A program made the position numbers and the translations under genes. Positions 18,147 through 26,550 of a stretch of DNA of 64,000 nt are shown piece after piece. This DNA comes from Flavobacterium sp. UBA7665 (GTDB lineage: Bacteria > Bacteroidota > Bacteroidia > Flavobacteriales > Flavobacteriaceae). Below the pieces are notes generated by a model. The model had not been told where the DNA came from, did not search any database, and saw only the letters and a program-made list of their open reading frames with translations. Position 1 is the first letter of the stretch. Every line of letters begins with the position of its first letter. The stretch covers positions 186,001-250,000 of the forward strand of contig DLHP01000041.1 of the NCBI GenBank assembly GCA_002483285.1, read 5' to 3'.

Positions 18147-18567
18147 CGAAGCCTCGCAGCTGACCATTTCGCACGATATCCGTGTGCGATTCAACGAAAC
18201 CGATCCGCTCGGCATCGTATGGCATGGCTATTACATCACCTATTTTGAGGATGGTCGCGAAGCGTTTGGCAGGCACCACGGGATTTCGTATCTCGACGTG
18301 GATCAAAACGGCTTCACGACACCCATCGTCAAATCGGTATGCGAACACAAACTTTCGTTGCGCTATGGCGATGTGGCGCGGATTGAAACCACGATAGTCG
18401 ATTCGCCAGCTGCCAAAATGATTTTCGTGTACAAGATTTTCGATAGGAATAATAAAGTCGTGGCGACCGGCGAAACCGTTCAGGTTTTTATGAATCGCGA
18501 AGGCGAATTGATGCTTACCAACCCGCCGTTTTTTGAAGACTGGAAACGCAAAGTAGGACTACTATAA
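18121..18567 (+). CDS. 4HBT-family acyl thioesterase
   Basis: A 148-residue hotdog thioesterase of the 4-hydroxybenzoyl-CoA thioesterase type. The motif FNETDPLGIVWHGYY carries the catalytic Asp (residue 28 from the first Met) and is followed by the family's ITYFEDGR helix. It would release finished chains from ACP or clear misprimed carriers. Two adjacent ATG codons (18121, 18124) are possible starts; both overlap the permease gene. A 4-nt TAACAA-type spacer separates it from the next ketosynthase. Confidence 0.85.
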   Translation: MMRRKEPYNEASQLTISHDIRVRFNETDPLGIVWHGYYITYFEDGREAFGRHHGISYLDVDQNGFTTPIVKSVCEHKLSLRYGDVARIETTIVDSPAAKMIFVYKIFDRNNKVVATGETVQVFMNREGELMLTNPPFFEDWKRKVGLL

Positions 18568-18570
18568 CAA

Positions 18571-19701
18571 ATGCCAAAACCCGTTTACATAGCGCAAACC
18601 AATTGCATCACTCCGCTGGGTTTTGATGTAGATAGTAACGTTGAGCAAATCCTGGACAAAGTGTCGGGTATCGCCTTGCATCAAAATCTAACCAAATCAG
18701 GGACTGCATTTCATGCCGCTATTGTCGATGAACAAAAATTAGATCAAGCTTTCCAGAGCGCCGGAACGCACTTCACCAAGCTCGAGAAAATGTTGCTGCT
18801 CGCTTTGCAACCCGTAATCCAGGATGCTGGAATTGCGTTAGACCGTGAAGTTGCCTTGATTTTCTCGACCACCAAAGGGAATATTACCGAATTAGAAGAA
18901 AACTACACCAATGTTGAACCCGCACAATTGAGCGGATTGGCGCAGAAAATCGCCGATTTTTTTGGATTCAAAACCCAGCCCATTGTAATTTCTAATGCTT
19001 GCGTGTCGGGAATTATGGCGGTATCGGTAGCCAAAAGATTGATTCAGGCTGAGGTTTACAAACACGTTTTTGTCGTGGCCGGTGATGCCGTAACCGAATT
19101 TGTGGTATCCGGATTCAACTCGTTCCAGGCCATGAGTGACGCGCCCTGTAAACCCTATTCAAAAAACCGTACCGGCGTTACGTTGGGCGAAGCGGCTGCG
19201 GCTGTTCTCGTGACCTCAGACCCTGCAAACGCCAAAGTCAAAATCCTTGGCGATGGTTCTGTTAATGATGCCAATCACATTTCAGGGCCCTCGCGAACCG
19301 GCGAAGGTTTGTTCAGGAGCGTGGCCAGCGCGATGGAAGAAGCCAAAATAGCACCAGGACAAATCGACTATATTTCTGCACATGGCACCGCTACGCCTTT
19401 CAATGATGAAATGGAATCCATAGCCTTTAGCAGGAGTGGGCTTTCTACCGTGCCGCTCAACAGCCTCAAAGGGTATTACGGACACACTTTGGGTGCATCG
19501 GGCTTGCTCGAAACCGTAATCGGCATTGAATCATTATTGAGAAATCAATTGTTTGTTTCATTGGGTTATGATGAATCGGGCGTGAGCGAGCCGATCAATA
19601 TAATCGAAGAAAACCAGGACAAACCCTTGACGCGATTCCTAAAAACGGCATCGGGTTTTGGTGGCTGCAACACCGCGGTCGTCTTTGAAAAAGTGAATTA
19701 A
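18571..19701 (+). CDS. beta-ketoacyl-ACP synthase
   Basis: A 376-residue condensing enzyme with a complete Cys-His-His active site: Cys144 (SNACVSG), His271 (SAHGTATP) and His305 (YGHTLGASG). It is shorter than typical FabF, mainly through a compact N-terminal region. It is followed after 2 nt by a truncated, Cys-less ketosynthase-like gene, so the two may form a KS plus chain-length-factor pair as in type II polyketide and aryl-polyene systems. Confidence 0.88.
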   Translation: MPKPVYIAQTNCITPLGFDVDSNVEQILDKVSGIALHQNLTKSGTAFHAAIVDEQKLDQAFQSAGTHFTKLEKMLLLALQPVIQDAGIALDREVALIFSTTKGNITELEENYTNVEPAQLSGLAQKIADFFGFKTQPIVISNACVSGIMAVSVAKRLIQAEVYKHVFVVAGDAVTEFVVSGFNSFQAMSDAPCKPYSKNRTGVTLGEAAAAVLVTSDPANAKVKILGDGSVNDANHISGPSRTGEGLFRSVASAMEEAKIAPGQIDYISAHGTATPFNDEMESIAFSRSGLSTVPLNSLKGYYGHTLGASGLLETVIGIESLLRNQLFVSLGYDESGVSEPINIIEENQDKPLTRFLKTASGFGGCNTAVVFEKVN

Positions 19702-19703
19702 TT

Positions 19704-20309
19704 TTGGAGAACCACAATTACATAACCGCCCAGTGTCGGATTCAAAACAATGAAATGTTTGTGGATGGACAATCGATTTTTAAAACCCAAGCCGCTGACT
19801 TTGCGGAGTTTTCCAAAAAAGCCTACCAACACCTCGGCATCAGTTACTCCAAGTTTTTCAAGATGGACAACCTGAGCAAACTCGCATTTTTGGGCGCCGA
19901 GTTGCTTTTAAAGTCCGAGCACCATGAAAGCAATACCGCATTGGTTTTTGCTAATAAATCATCCAGCCTCGACACCGACGTAAAATACCAGCAGTCCATA
20001 GCCGATCCTGACAATTATTTCCCAAGCCCTGCGGTTTTTGTGTACACCTTGCCCAATATCTGCGTGGGCGAAATTAGTATCCGCCATCAATTGAAAAGTG
20101 AGAATTCTTTCTTTATATTTGACGCGTTCAATGCAAACCTGATGTCGGGTTACGCCAATTTGCTTATCGATACCAAAAAAGCCGATGCGGTGCTTTGCGG
20201 ATGGATTGAATATTTCAACGAGGATTACGAAGCGTTTCTGTACCTGGTTTCACCAAACGGGAACACAATACATAACAAACAAAGTCTGGAAACAGCATAC
20301 AACCAATAA
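19704..20309 (+). CDS. truncated ketosynthase-like protein without active-site Cys
   Basis: A 201-residue protein resembling only the N-terminal half of a ketosynthase (Ketoacyl-synt_2 / chain-length-factor-like family). Where an active enzyme has TACSS, this one reads FDAFNANLMSG, so no nucleophilic Cys is present. The C-terminal His-bearing half is absent. The likely start is TTG at 19704; the first ATG lies 17 codons later and would cut a conserved N-terminus. The reading frame is intact and the neighbours are tightly packed, so it looks like a functional partner, not a decayed gene. Confidence 0.78.
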   Translation: MENHNYITAQCRIQNNEMFVDGQSIFKTQAADFAEFSKKAYQHLGISYSKFFKMDNLSKLAFLGAELLLKSEHHESNTALVFANKSSSLDTDVKYQQSIADPDNYFPSPAVFVYTLPNICVGEISIRHQLKSENSFFIFDAFNANLMSGYANLLIDTKKADAVLCGWIEYFNEDYEAFLYLVSPNGNTIHNKQSLETAYNQ

Positions 20310-20312
20310 ATT

Positions 20313-20570
20313 ATGGAAGCATTAAAACAGGAATTGAAAGGGAAAATTATTGAAGTGTTGAATTTAGAAGACGTAAGCGCTTCGGATATCAATGACAACG
20401 ATGCGCTTTTTGGCGACGGTTTGGGGTTGGATTCTATTGATGCTTTAGAACTTATCGTGATGCTAGACAAAGATTACGGCATTAAACTTACCGACCCAAA
20501 AGAAGGTAAGAACATTTTTGCTTCTATCAATACCATGGCAGAGTATATTACGGCGAACAGGACGAAATAG
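20313..20570 (+). CDS. acyl carrier protein
   Basis: An 85-residue acidic carrier protein with phosphopantetheine Ser41 in GLGLDSIDALEL. It is the second ACP of the cluster. Separate ACPs are common when two chains (aryl polyene and dialkylresorcinol precursors) are built in parallel. A 69-nt gap follows before the next ketosynthase, the largest gap in this part of the run, with no terminator or clear promoter in it. Confidence 0.92.
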   Translation: MEALKQELKGKIIEVLNLEDVSASDINDNDALFGDGLGLDSIDALELIVMLDKDYGIKLTDPKEGKNIFASINTMAEYITANRTK

Positions 20571-20639
20571 TCATCAGTCGAAAGTTACAAGCCGAGACGT
20601 TTGGCGATATATTCTTACGATAAAACCTAAAACACATCC

Positions 20640-21839
20640 ATGAACAAAGGAGTTGCCATTACCGGAATGGGAATCATTTCTGCCATCGGGAATTCGGTTG
20701 CAGAAAATTACCATGCGCTCACCAACGAGCAAAAGGCAATCACGCGGATTTCTAATATTGCCACGGTGCATGCCGATGTAATCATGGTTGGCGAAATCAA
20801 GAAAACCAACGACGAGCTCGCCCAGGAATTGGGTTTGGCTGGTGACAACAATTATTCAAGAACTGCGATGTTGGGTGCAATTGCAGCCAGGCAAGCCGTT
20901 CTGGATGCCAATATCTCAGACATCAACGACTGCCGCACCGGGCTCATTTCGGCCACTAGCGTTGGCGGTATGGACACCACAGAAAAACATTATTACGACT
21001 ATTTCAAGGATCCGAACCTCGTGAAATACATCAGCGCGCATGACGGCGGCGATGTGGCGCAGAAAATCGCCGAGACCATCGGCCTCCAAGGTTTTGTAGC
21101 CACCATCAGTACAGCCTGTTCCTCAGCGGCGAATGCCATCATGCTTGGCGCGAGGCTCATTAAGGCCGGGAAATTAGACCGCGTGATTGTGGGCGGAACC
21201 GACGGTCTCGCGAAATTCACGATCAACGGTTTCAAGACGCTGATGATCCAATCGGATACGTTCAATACACCTTTTGACAACAACAGAAAAGGCCTCAACC
21301 TGGGAGAAGCCGCGGCTTTCCTGGTTTTGGAATCCGAGGAATCGGTTAAAAAGCACAACAGTAAAGTGCTCGCGTATGTTTCGGGTTATGCCAACGCCAA
21401 CGATGCGTTCCACCAAACAGCTTCATCCGAAAACGGTGAAGGAGCATTCCTGGCCATGAATAAAGCGTTCGAAGTGTCGGGATTGAAACCATCCGACATC
21501 GACTACATCAATATGCACGGTACCGCAACGCCCAATAATGACTTGAGTGAAGGACGCGCGATCATTCGTGTTTTTGGCGAAGCAAACGTACCCGATTTCA
21601 GCTCGACCAAAGCCTTTACGGGACACACGCTGGCTGCTGCAGCTGCGATAGAAGCCGTTTACAGCGTACTGGCTTTGCAAAACGGCGTGGTCTACCCCAA
21701 TTTGAATTTTGAAACGCCGATGGAAGAGTTCAATCTCATTCCGCAAACGACCTTAAAACATAAAAATATCGAACACGTTTTGTCGAATTCCTTCGGGTTT
21801 GGCGGCAATTGCTCTACTGTAATATTTTCAAAAAGCTGA
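20640..21839 (+). CDS. beta-ketoacyl-ACP synthase
   Basis: A 399-residue condensing enzyme with an intact triad: Cys160 (STACSSAANA), His293 (NMHGTATPNND) and His329 (TGHTLAAAA). The TGA stop overlaps the ATG of the next gene by one base (TGATG), and that gene encodes a ketosynthase-like protein whose Cys is replaced. The arrangement matches the ApeO/ApeC-type KS plus chain-length-factor heterodimer of aryl-polyene assembly, making this the best candidate for the main polyene elongation enzyme. That assignment rests on context. Confidence 0.9.
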   Translation: MNKGVAITGMGIISAIGNSVAENYHALTNEQKAITRISNIATVHADVIMVGEIKKTNDELAQELGLAGDNNYSRTAMLGAIAARQAVLDANISDINDCRTGLISATSVGGMDTTEKHYYDYFKDPNLVKYISAHDGGDVAQKIAETIGLQGFVATISTACSSAANAIMLGARLIKAGKLDRVIVGGTDGLAKFTINGFKTLMIQSDTFNTPFDNNRKGLNLGEAAAFLVLESEESVKKHNSKVLAYVSGYANANDAFHQTASSENGEGAFLAMNKAFEVSGLKPSDIDYINMHGTATPNNDLSEGRAIIRVFGEANVPDFSSTKAFTGHTLAAAAAIEAVYSVLALQNGVVYPNLNFETPMEEFNLIPQTTLKHKNIEHVLSNSFGFGGNCSTVIFSKS

Positions 21840-22909
21840 TGAAAACCTATATCAACGGAATCGGATGTGTCTCGGCACAACACACTTTTGAAGGGGAATT
21901 CGCTTCGGCTTTCCAGACGCACGAAGATTTAAACGTCTTGCCTATCGTGAAACCCAATTACGGCGACTATTTCTCACCGATTGCCGCAAGGCGTATGGCC
22001 AAAAGCGTCAAAAACGGCATCGTAGCCTCGGCTATTGCCATGAAGGAAGCGGGTCTTGAAATGCCCGATGCGATCATCACCGGAACCGGAATGGGCTGCA
22101 TCGAGGATTCAGACAAATTCCTCAAGGCGATTATAGACAACAACGAGGAATTCCTCACACCCACGTCGTTCATCCAATCGACACACAATACCGTGGGCTC
22201 GCAGATTGCGCTGGGCCTGCAGTGTAAGGCGTATAATTTTACTTACGTAAATGCGTCGGTTTCGTTCGAATCGGCTTTGCTCGACGCCAAAATGCAGATT
22301 GATGCCAATGAAGCGGCGTCGATTTTGATTGGCGGCGTGGATGAAATGACCGATTATACGGCGTCATTGTTCAAGTTGGCCGGATTCATCAAGCAAGATT
22401 CAGAAGGGACTTTCCCAGTTTTAAATTCTAAAACCCAAGGCACTGTTTTTGGCGAAGGCGCGACTTTCTTTGTGCTCGAAAATAAAAAATCGGCCGCGAC
22501 TTATGCTGAGGTTATCGATATTGAAATGGTCAACGAAATGGCTGTTGATGCAGTTTCGGACAAAGCAGAAAGTTTCTTAGAAGCCAACGGACTATCGATT
22601 TCAGATATCGATTTATTGATTACCGGAGCCAATGGCGACGCCAAGTTCAACGGATTTTACGACGCATTGACCCAACAAAAATTCGCCCACACGCCGCAAG
22701 CGTATTACAAACATTTGAGCGGAGAATACAATACCGCATCGGCTTTTGGGCTGTATGTGGCTGCGAATATCCTAAAAGCGCAGCAACTTCCGGCGATTCT
22801 AAAGGCAAACGCCATCGAGAAATCGGGCTACAAAAACATTTTGTTGTACAACCAATACCTTGGCATAGACCACAGTTTTACCCTGATCCGCCATGTCCAG
22901 ACACCATAA
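21839..22909 (+). CDS. ketosynthase-like chain-length-factor subunit
   Basis: A 356-residue protein with a ketosynthase fold but a degenerate active site. Aligned by eye to the upstream enzyme, Cys160 corresponds to Ser140 here (YVNASVSFES). The HGTATP motif is replaced by an ANGDAKFNG segment, so the first catalytic His is also lost. Such subunits dimerise with an active KS and set chain length. The start at 21839 overlaps the upstream stop; a longer TTG reading from 21809 is rejected. Its 3' end overlaps the deacetylase gene by 17 nt. Confidence 0.85.
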   Translation: MKTYINGIGCVSAQHTFEGEFASAFQTHEDLNVLPIVKPNYGDYFSPIAARRMAKSVKNGIVASAIAMKEAGLEMPDAIITGTGMGCIEDSDKFLKAIIDNNEEFLTPTSFIQSTHNTVGSQIALGLQCKAYNFTYVNASVSFESALLDAKMQIDANEAASILIGGVDEMTDYTASLFKLAGFIKQDSEGTFPVLNSKTQGTVFGEGATFFVLENKKSAATYAEVIDIEMVNEMAVDAVSDKAESFLEANGLSISDIDLLITGANGDAKFNGFYDALTQQKFAHTPQAYYKHLSGEYNTASAFGLYVAANILKAQQLPAILKANAIEKSGYKNILLYNQYLGIDHSFTLIRHVQTP

Positions 22910-23669
22910 AACAGCGCTGGTTTTTATTTTTCTCCTGCTTGTTTTAACTGGTTTGGGTTTTTACATTCCCATTCCCATTGGTTATTTTGTGTTGGTTAGT
23001 GTGATTTGGTTTGCAATCTCGATGTATGGATCGGCTTATATAGGCTCGGGCTTTCACACCAAAACCTACTGTTCCAACCCGAATGAAACGCAAAAGAAAA
23101 TAGCCATTACCTTTGACGATGGCCCAAGTCCCATCACGTTGCAAATCCTTGATGTACTCGAGAAATACAACGCCAAAGCCACATTTTTCTGTATCGGGAA
23201 AAACATTGAGCAACACCCGGAAATTTTAAAGAAAACCTTTGACCAAGGCCATTTGATAGGCAACCATTCGTACGGCCATTCGCCGTTTATTGATTTTAGC
23301 AACCAGTCACAATTTATAGCCGAACTGTCGCAAACCGACGCCTTGATTGAAAAAGTCACCGGCAAAAAACCAAGTTTCTTTCGTCCGCCGTATGGCGTTA
23401 CTACACCGTCTATGGGACGCGCATTGAAAGTCAGCCAGCACCGCGTGATCGGTTGGAATATCCGTTCGTTTGACGGACGGCTCAAAAGTGAAAGTTTGAT
23501 TTTTAACAGGATCAAAAACCGGATTTCTGCGGGCAGTATCATACTTTTGCACGACTCGGGCCAACATTCGGTAGGCGTACTGGAACGGTTGTTGCAAACG
23601 CTGCGCGAAAAAAACTTTGAAGTGGTTTCTCTGGAACAACTGCTCAACTTAAAAGCTTATGAAAATTAA
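22893..23669 (+). CDS. NodB-type polysaccharide deacetylase family protein
   Basis: A 258-residue protein. Two N-terminal hydrophobic segments (about 8-25 and 31-50) anchor a NodB domain with the metal-binding set Asp75-Asp76 (TFDDGP), His125 and His129 (HSYGHS), plus RPPYG downstream. The family removes acetyl or similar groups from carbohydrates using a divalent metal. Its role in a pigment cluster is unknown; acting on a glycolipid that anchors or accompanies the pigment is one idea. It overlaps both neighbours (17 nt upstream, 11 nt downstream). Confidence 0.87.
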   Translation: MSRHHKTALVFIFLLLVLTGLGFYIPIPIGYFVLVSVIWFAISMYGSAYIGSGFHTKTYCSNPNETQKKIAITFDDGPSPITLQILDVLEKYNAKATFFCIGKNIEQHPEILKKTFDQGHLIGNHSYGHSPFIDFSNQSQFIAELSQTDALIEKVTGKKPSFFRPPYGVTTPSMGRALKVSQHRVIGWNIRSFDGRLKSESLIFNRIKNRISAGSIILLHDSGQHSVGVLERLLQTLREKNFEVVSLEQLLNLKAYEN

Positions 23670-24288
23670 AATAGTATTGCTGTTTCTCGCGATTCTCCCA
23701 CTGTCGGCTTTGGCGCAGGAGCAGAAAATGACCGCTGCCGAAATGGCTTCGTTCAAAAAAAGTGTCAACGAAGTTTCGCAAAAAATCAAATCCTTAAGTA
23801 CCGATTTTGTGCAATACAAACACATGGATTTCCTCGCCAAAGACATTGAGACGTCGGGGAAAATGAGTTTTAAGGAGCCCAATATCCTCGCCTGGCAATA
23901 CAAAAAGCCTTACAGTTACTCGATTATTTTCAAGAACGGTAAAATCCTCATCAACGATGAAGGCAAAAAAAGCGCGGTGGATGTAGGCAACTCTAAAATC
24001 TTCGCCAAAATCAACAAGCTCATTGTGGGCAGCGTAAGCGGCAATCTTTTTGACGACAAGGAATTCGATATTGCGTACCTCAAAGTCAAAGGCCAGAACG
24101 TGACGCGGCTCAACCCCAAAGATGCGGCGCTCAAAAAGTACATCAAACAAATCGAGCTCACCTTCGACAAGGAGGATTTTACGGTAGTGCAGGTGCGTTT
24201 GCTCGAATCTTCTGAAGACTACACCCGAATTGTCCTTAAAAATAAAACCATCAATGCGAAAATCGACGATTCTGTATTTAACCACTAG
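23659..24288 (+). CDS. LolA-like periplasmic carrier protein
   Basis: A 209-residue protein with a signal peptide (MKIKIVLLFLAILPLSALAQ) and the LolA-type half-barrel pattern, including KMSFKEPNILAWQY and the NLFDDKEF region. LolA proteins shuttle lipids or lipoproteins through the periplasm. LolA-like genes recur in aryl-polyene clusters and are thought to carry the polyene-lipid to the outer membrane. This copy is therefore more likely pigment-dedicated than the housekeeping LolA. It overlaps the deacetylase and the following lipoprotein gene. Confidence 0.85.
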   Translation: MKIKIVLLFLAILPLSALAQEQKMTAAEMASFKKSVNEVSQKIKSLSTDFVQYKHMDFLAKDIETSGKMSFKEPNILAWQYKKPYSYSIIFKNGKILINDEGKKSAVDVGNSKIFAKINKLIVGSVSGNLFDDKEFDIAYLKVKGQNVTRLNPKDAALKKYIKQIELTFDKEDFTVVQVRLLESSEDYTRIVLKNKTINAKIDDSVFNH

Positions 24289-24889
24289 CCTGTTTTTTTT
24301 GGTGCTGGTTTCGTGCGGATCGAACAAAGTCACCGCCGGTTATGAAGAAAAGCCACGAGCGACATCGGTTTACGACGTTGCGTATTTCTCGGATCCGCAA
24401 ACCGATTATGTCTATAAGGCCAACATCACCATTTACGGTAACGAGCTTACTGGAATTTTCATCGCCAAGAAAATCAACGATACGACGCATCGCGTGGTAT
24501 TTACGACCGAGTTTGGCAACAAGCTCATTGATTGTGAGATTTCAGAAACCGATTTCAAGGTGAATTCTATCGTCTCAGAACTCGATCGTAAGATTGTCGT
24601 GAACACTTTGCGCGACGATTTCAGGTTGTTGTTGCGCCAACAGTTTGCTGTGCAAAAGCAGTTCGAAGATACCGAAAACACCATCTACCAATCGGCCGAT
24701 GGCTGCAACAGCAACTATCTTTTTGTGTCAAAAAAAGCCAAAAAATTAGTTAAGATTGTGAATGCCTCGCCGCGAAAAGAAAAAATAAACCTTAGTTTTA
24801 CTTCAGAAAAGGATATTTTTGCCGAAGATATTACCATTACACATTACAACATCAAGCTTAAAATAGTATTGCATTATTTCAAACCATAA
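24254..24889 (+). CDS. putative lipoprotein of unknown function
   Basis: A 211-residue protein with a lipoprotein signal peptide (MRKSTILYLTTSLFFLVLVS followed by Cys21). The ATG at 24254 overlaps the LolA-like gene by 35 nt; an upstream TTG reading is longer but places the signal internally. No acidic export signal follows the Cys (Gly-Ser-Asn-Lys), so it is probably periplasm-facing. It occupies the slot next to LolA that small DUF3261-type lipoproteins hold in other aryl-polyene clusters; similarity to that family is only suggestive. Confidence 0.78.
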   Translation: MRKSTILYLTTSLFFLVLVSCGSNKVTAGYEEKPRATSVYDVAYFSDPQTDYVYKANITIYGNELTGIFIAKKINDTTHRVVFTTEFGNKLIDCEISETDFKVNSIVSELDRKIVVNTLRDDFRLLLRQQFAVQKQFEDTENTIYQSADGCNSNYLFVSKKAKKLVKIVNASPRKEKINLSFTSEKDIFAEDITITHYNIKLKIVLHYFKP

Positions 24890-24904
24890 AACCATTTTAT
24901 TACC

Positions 24905-25513
24905 ATGAAACAGTCCATCAAAGGAATTTTATGCATTGCGATTGCTTTATTCGCGTTTTCAAAAATCGAGGCACAGGTGACCTTCAAACCTGGAATCAGG
25001 GCAGGTGTGAACCTGTCACATTTTAGCAAAGGCGACGGCTATACTTATTATTACGACTCCTACAATCCTTACCTTGTCAATAATAATGACGGTGATTTTA
25101 GCTCAAAAGCCGGCTTTTACATTGGTTTTATCGGAGAATTGCACCTGACCAAATATTACACCTTACAACCAGAGGTTTTGTACACCAACCAAGGTTCTAA
25201 AGTCAGGACGCCATCTGGGAATGAATTCAATCTGGATGTTTCTTATTTGTCTGTGGGTATTGTGAACAAGTTTACATTCAACAGTTTTAATATCCATGTG
25301 GGGCCAACAGTAGATGTAGAAGTGGATAGTAATTTTGATACCGATAACGATCTTGATTTGGGTTTCCAATTGGGTGCCGGATATAACTTCACCAAAAATC
25401 TTGGGCTTGAAGCGCGAATCAAAAGAGGGGTAATTCCAATTGTGGATACTTCGTCAAACCATGACAACGTGGTTTATTCATTAGGTTTGTCTTACACTTT
25501 TGACTTAAAATAA
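24905..25513 (+). CDS. outer-membrane beta-barrel protein (porin family)
   Basis: A 202-residue protein with a signal peptide (MKQSIKGILCIAIALFAFSKIEAQ), then alternating beta-strand pattern with Tyr/Phe girdles, ending in LGLSYTFDLK. It fits the small OmpX/PorT-like eight-strand barrel family. It is followed after 1 nt by a paralogue of similar length, and strands such as YLSVGIVNKFTF recur in both. Within the pigment run it may be an outer-membrane insertion or anchoring factor; this is inferred from position. Confidence 0.82.
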   Translation: MKQSIKGILCIAIALFAFSKIEAQVTFKPGIRAGVNLSHFSKGDGYTYYYDSYNPYLVNNNDGDFSSKAGFYIGFIGELHLTKYYTLQPEVLYTNQGSKVRTPSGNEFNLDVSYLSVGIVNKFTFNSFNIHVGPTVDVEVDSNFDTDNDLDLGFQLGAGYNFTKNLGLEARIKRGVIPIVDTSSNHDNVVYSLGLSYTFDLK

Positions 25514-25514
25514 A

Positions 25515-26171
25515 ATGAAAAAAACATTATTGCTTTGCTGTCTTGCCTTTGTAGCCTTTGCCGCAAACGCACAAGTTTCCATCCAGCCCGGAGTACGTGG
25601 CGGGATTAACTTCTCAAAACTCACCAACTCTGACGCCGATATGAAAACCGACTTCTTTATCGGAGGTTCGCTCGCCATCAAATTCACGAAATTCTACGCG
25701 TTGCAACCCGAATTGACCTATTCACGACAAGGTGCCAAAGCTTCCTTTTACTATAATGAGTTGAGTCCTTCTTTTGATCCGGTCTTTTACCCAAATCGTA
25801 AAGTTGAAAACCGATATTCACTAGACTACCTGTCGTTGGGCATCATCAATAAATTCACATTCGGTCCCGGATTCCAGGTCATGGTGGGCCCGTCTTTTGA
25901 TTTTAAGGTAGCCGATAACTTTGACTCGTACGGATATGGAAACCCACAGGACTTTGATTTGTCTCTGGTGGCCGGCATTGGTTTCGCGCTCAAAAACGGC
26001 TTGGCCTTTGACCTCAGGCTCAAACAAGGACTCGTGGATATTTATGGCTACGACCGATTCAATACCTACTACGACCAAAACGGCAATTACTACAACAATT
26101 ATAGTGCGGATGATATCGTGCTCAACCAGGTCATCCAGGTTGGCGTATCGTATTCCTTTAAGATGAAATAA
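25515..26171 (+). CDS. outer-membrane beta-barrel protein (porin family), tandem paralogue
   Basis: A 218-residue paralogue of the preceding barrel. It has a signal peptide (MKKTLLLCCLAFVAFAANAQ), the shared opening VSIQPGVRGGINFSKL, the LQPELTYSRQGAK strand, YLSLGIINKFTFGPG and a terminal VGVSYSFKMK. Loops differ and are Tyr/Asn-rich near the C-terminus. The tandem arrangement suggests duplication followed by loop divergence. Confidence 0.82.
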   Translation: MKKTLLLCCLAFVAFAANAQVSIQPGVRGGINFSKLTNSDADMKTDFFIGGSLAIKFTKFYALQPELTYSRQGAKASFYYNELSPSFDPVFYPNRKVENRYSLDYLSLGIINKFTFGPGFQVMVGPSFDFKVADNFDSYGYGNPQDFDLSLVAGIGFALKNGLAFDLRLKQGLVDIYGYDRFNTYYDQNGNYYNNYSADDIVLNQVIQVGVSYSFKMK

Positions 26172-26178
26172 CAAAAAC

Positions 26179-26550
26179 ATGCTGCTCAAAGACTTTTACA
26201 AAATTACGTCACTGGACAAAAATGAAAACCAGCACCAAGCCATCATTGTGGTCAATGAAAAGCATGAGGTGTTTAAGGGTCATTTTCCCGGGAACCCAAT
26301 CATGCCGGGCGTTTGCATGATGCAAATCATCAAGGAGCTCACCGAGCAGATTACCGGCTGCCAGCTCATTTTGCAAACCCTTTCTAACGTGAAGTTTATG
26401 GCGCTCATCAATCCAGACGTCACTCCCGAATTGCGACTGGAACTCGACATCCTCGAAACCGAAGACGGATTGGTAAAAGTTAAAAATGCCTCCTATTTCA
26501 ATGACACTACGGCGCTCAAACTCAGCAGCGTTTATAAAAAAATCGCCTAA
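26179..26550 (+). CDS. hotdog-fold protein, FabZ/FabA-like, atypical active site
   Basis: A 123-residue hotdog protein. It has the family signature FKGHFPGNPIMPGV, but the usual Glu of the following helix is Gln (CMMQIIKE), and the N-terminal PHRYPF element with the FabZ catalytic His is missing. It may be a dehydratase with altered residues, an isomerase or a non-catalytic partner. Its stop overlaps the ATG of the next gene by one base. It is the third hotdog protein of dehydratase type in the cluster. Confidence 0.8.
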   Translation: MLLKDFYKITSLDKNENQHQAIIVVNEKHEVFKGHFPGNPIMPGVCMMQIIKELTEQITGCQLILQTLSNVKFMALINPDVTPELRLELDILETEDGLVKVKNASYFNDTTALKLSSVYKKIA

